A DNA stretch of 64,000 bases from an uncultured Pseudomonadales bacterium. Lineage in GTDB: Bacteria; Pseudomonadota; Gammaproteobacteria; Pseudomonadales; Balneatricaceae. Positions 62,470 through 64,000 of this stretch are shown in pieces. The stretch's first letter is position 1; every line of letters starts with the position of its first letter. The translations under genes were made by a program, and so were the position numbers. The stretch spans positions 370,501-434,500 of the forward strand of contig CALJVT010000002.1 of assembly GCA_937773555.1 (NCBI GenBank). The letters are read 5' to 3'. The notes beneath the pieces are model-generated. The model had not been told where the DNA came from. It searched no databases and saw nothing but the letters and a program-made list of their open reading frames with translations.

Positions 62470-64000
62470 TTAGCGGTCCACGTCGGCCATCACAAAGTCA
62501 ATACTGGCTATGATGGCGATCATGTCAGCTACCATCATGCCTCGACTCATGGTTGGAATCATCTGCAGATGGGCAAAAGATGGGGTGCGAATACGTGTGC
62601 GATAAGAGGTAGTGCTGCCATCACTGACTAAGTAATAACTGTTTAAACCCTTAGCAGCCTCAATAGGCAAACATACTTCTCCTGCTGGAATAGCCGGCCC
62701 CCAGCTGGAGTGCACAAAATGATGAATCAAGGTCTCAATATCTTGCATAGTACGCTCTTTGGGTGGTGGCGTAGTCAGCGGGTGGTCGGCCTTATACGGG
62801 CCTTCTGGCATGTGGTCTACGCATTGTTGGATGATGCGCAGACTTTGGCGAATTTCTTGTAACCGCACCATTGCTCGATCATAACAGTCACCATTGCTAC
62901 CTAATGGAATATCAAAATCAAAGTTTTCATAACCGCTATAGGGCATGCGCTTACGCATATCCCAATTGTACCCTGTGGCCCTTAAGCCGCCGCCAGTGAT
63001 ACCCCAGTCGATGGCTTCTTCACTGGTATATCGGCCCACACCCACGGTCCGTTGTTTAATAATACGATTGTCGAGCACCATTTTTTGGTACTCATCTAAG
63101 CGTTTGGGCATACGCACTAAAAACTCCCGCATCATTGCATCCCAGCCTTGGGGGAGGTCTTGTGCAACACCACCAATACGGAACCAGCTAGGGTGCATAC
63201 GACCGCCAGTGATGGCCTCGATGATGCCAAAGAGCATCTCACGATCAGCAAAAATATAAAAAATAGGTGACATTTGTCCAATATCTTGGGCAAATGTACC
63301 AAAAAATAAGAAATGGCTTTGGATACGGAAGCATTCACACAACATGACCCGAATAGTTTCTACCCGCTGCGACACCTTAATGCCGGCAAGCTTTTCTACT
63401 CCCATGACATAAGGCAAGTTATTCATTACCCCACCGAGGTAATCAATGCGGTCGGTGTAGGGCATATAGGTGTGCCAGGCTTGGCGCTCTCCCATTTTTT
63501 CTGCACCCCGATGGTGGTAGCCTATATCAGCCACGGCATCCACTACTTCTTCACCATTAAGTTGCACAGCTATGCGGAACACACCATGCACACTAGGATG
63601 GTTAGGCCCCATGTTGAGAAACATATAATCAGTATTTTTTCCCTCGCGTTTCATTCCCCATTGTTCAGGTACAAAACGTAACGCCTCTTGTTCTTCGTCT
63701 TGCATTTGATCATTAATACTAAATGGCTCCATTTCTGTAGCGCGGGCTGGATGCTCCTTGCGCAGCGGGTGACCTTTCCAAGTGGGTGGAATGATGAGTG
63801 GGTATAAGTTTGGGTGGCCAACAAAATCGATGCCAAACATGTCGTGACACTCTCGTTCATACCAATTGGCGTTAGGCCACAAATCACATTGGCTGTCGAT
63901 ACGTAGCTGAGCGTCCATCAATGCCACCTTAATGCGTAAAAAGGTGTTGCCAGTCAAACTTAATACTTGATATACCACGGTAAAGTCACTTGGAGGCTGG
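62470..64000 (-). CDS. nuoCD: NADH-quinone oxidoreductase fused subunit C/D (partial, N-terminus beyond right edge)
   Basis: 509 residues visible; the frame is open to the right edge (the codons before 63978 read QPPSDFTV in frame), so the start lies outside. The NuoC part (30 kDa subunit) ends with [19 protein letters not shown], and the NuoD part (49 kDa subunit) runs from [14 protein letters not shown] to VMADVDR at the end. The single polypeptide fusion is characteristic of many gammaproteobacteria. Together the two parts line the quinone-binding cavity. nuoA and nuoB are expected further right. Confidence 0.95.
   Translation of the reverse strand, partial: QPPSDFTVVYQVLSLTGNTFLRIKVALMDAQLRIDSQCDLWPNANWYERECHDMFGIDFVGHPNLYPLIIPPTWKGHPLRKEHPARATEMEPFSINDQMQDEEQEALRFVPEQWGMKREGKNTDYMFLNMGPNHPSVHGVFRIAVQLNGEEVVDAVADIGYHHRGAEKMGERQAWHTYMPYTDRIDYLGGVMNNLPYVMGVEKLAGIKVSQRVETIRVMLCECFRIQSHFLFFGTFAQDIGQMSPIFYIFADREMLFGIIEAITGGRMHPSWFRIGGVAQDLPQGWDAMMREFLVRMPKRLDEYQKMVLDNRIIKQRTVGVGRYTSEEAIDWGITGGGLRATGYNWDMRKRMPYSGYENFDFDIPLGSNGDCYDRAMVRLQEIRQSLRIIQQCVDHMPEGPYKADHPLTTPPPKERTMQDIETLIHHFVHSSWGPAIPAGEVCLPIEAAKGLNSYYLVSDGSTTSYRTRIRTPSFAHLQMIPTMSRGMMVADMIAIIASIDFVMADVDR

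Noticed and set aside
1-64000. Mobile elements, prophage, CRISPR arrays, tRNA or rRNA genes
   Set aside because: No transposase, integrase, phage gene, regular repeat array or RNA-gene sequence was recognised anywhere in the window.

Overview
The window looks like chromosome of a free-living, probably marine, aerobic gammaproteobacterium. The signs are a fused nuoCD gene in a contiguous complex I operon, an E. coli-like RluA, OxyR with both redox cysteines, a TorTSR system, an E. coli-consensus LexA box, and many genes for methylated nitrogen compounds (carnitine, betaines, methylamine-type substrates). The genus cannot be fixed from this sequence. No insertion sequence, prophage, CRISPR array, tRNA or rRNA was seen.

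Layout. 1-1753: SOS mutagenesis genes imuA and imuB (minus strand, imuB cut by the left edge) behind a perfect LexA box. 2074-5938: L-carnitine degradation pair cdhC-cdhA, an AEC carrier and an N-formylglutamate amidohydrolase. 5950-10837: two PhyH-type dioxygenases around a GFA-fold protein, a zinc-ribbon membrane protein, rluA, an Ldh_2 dehydrogenase and a GNAT protein, then a small Cys-containing ORF. 10930-13719: deaD with a long structured leader, and a Prx5 peroxiredoxin divergent from oxyR. 14817-18042: arsJ with its dedicated GAPDH, a DUF1653 protein and an SDR. 18204-25108: a copper/cytochrome block (secreted small protein, four c-type cytochromes, MerR regulator, CopA ATPase, EamA exporter, a fifth cytochrome). 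25264-28136: gtrA, a GT2 and an ArnT-like glycosyltransferase. 28133-32960: torT, torS, torR without torCAD in view. 33093-50307: quaternary-amine and methylamine island. 50597-64000: nuoN to nuoCD on the minus strand, running off the right edge.

How it fits together. Carnitine can be oxidised and cleaved to a betaine-level product (cdhA, cdhC). The OpuA/ProU-type transporter (binding protein, ATPase, tandem permease) can import betaines. A Rieske oxygenase of the GbcA/choline monooxygenase type can remove a methyl group. Two GcvT-fold proteins, one fused to DUF1989, are candidates for moving further one-carbon units to tetrahydrofolate. A glutamine synthetase-like ligase and a split glutamate-synthase-like set (mgsA/B/C, also called glxB/C/D), followed by an unrecognised 127-residue protein, could conjugate the released amine to glutamate. 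Regulators of four families (TetR, GntR/FCD, GlxA-type AraC, TorR) lie in and beside this island. Several usual partners (cdhB thioesterase, Rieske reductase, dimethylglycine/sarcosine oxidases, mgdABCD) are absent from the window, so either they lie elsewhere or the GcvT-type proteins replace some of them. That is the most interesting open question here.
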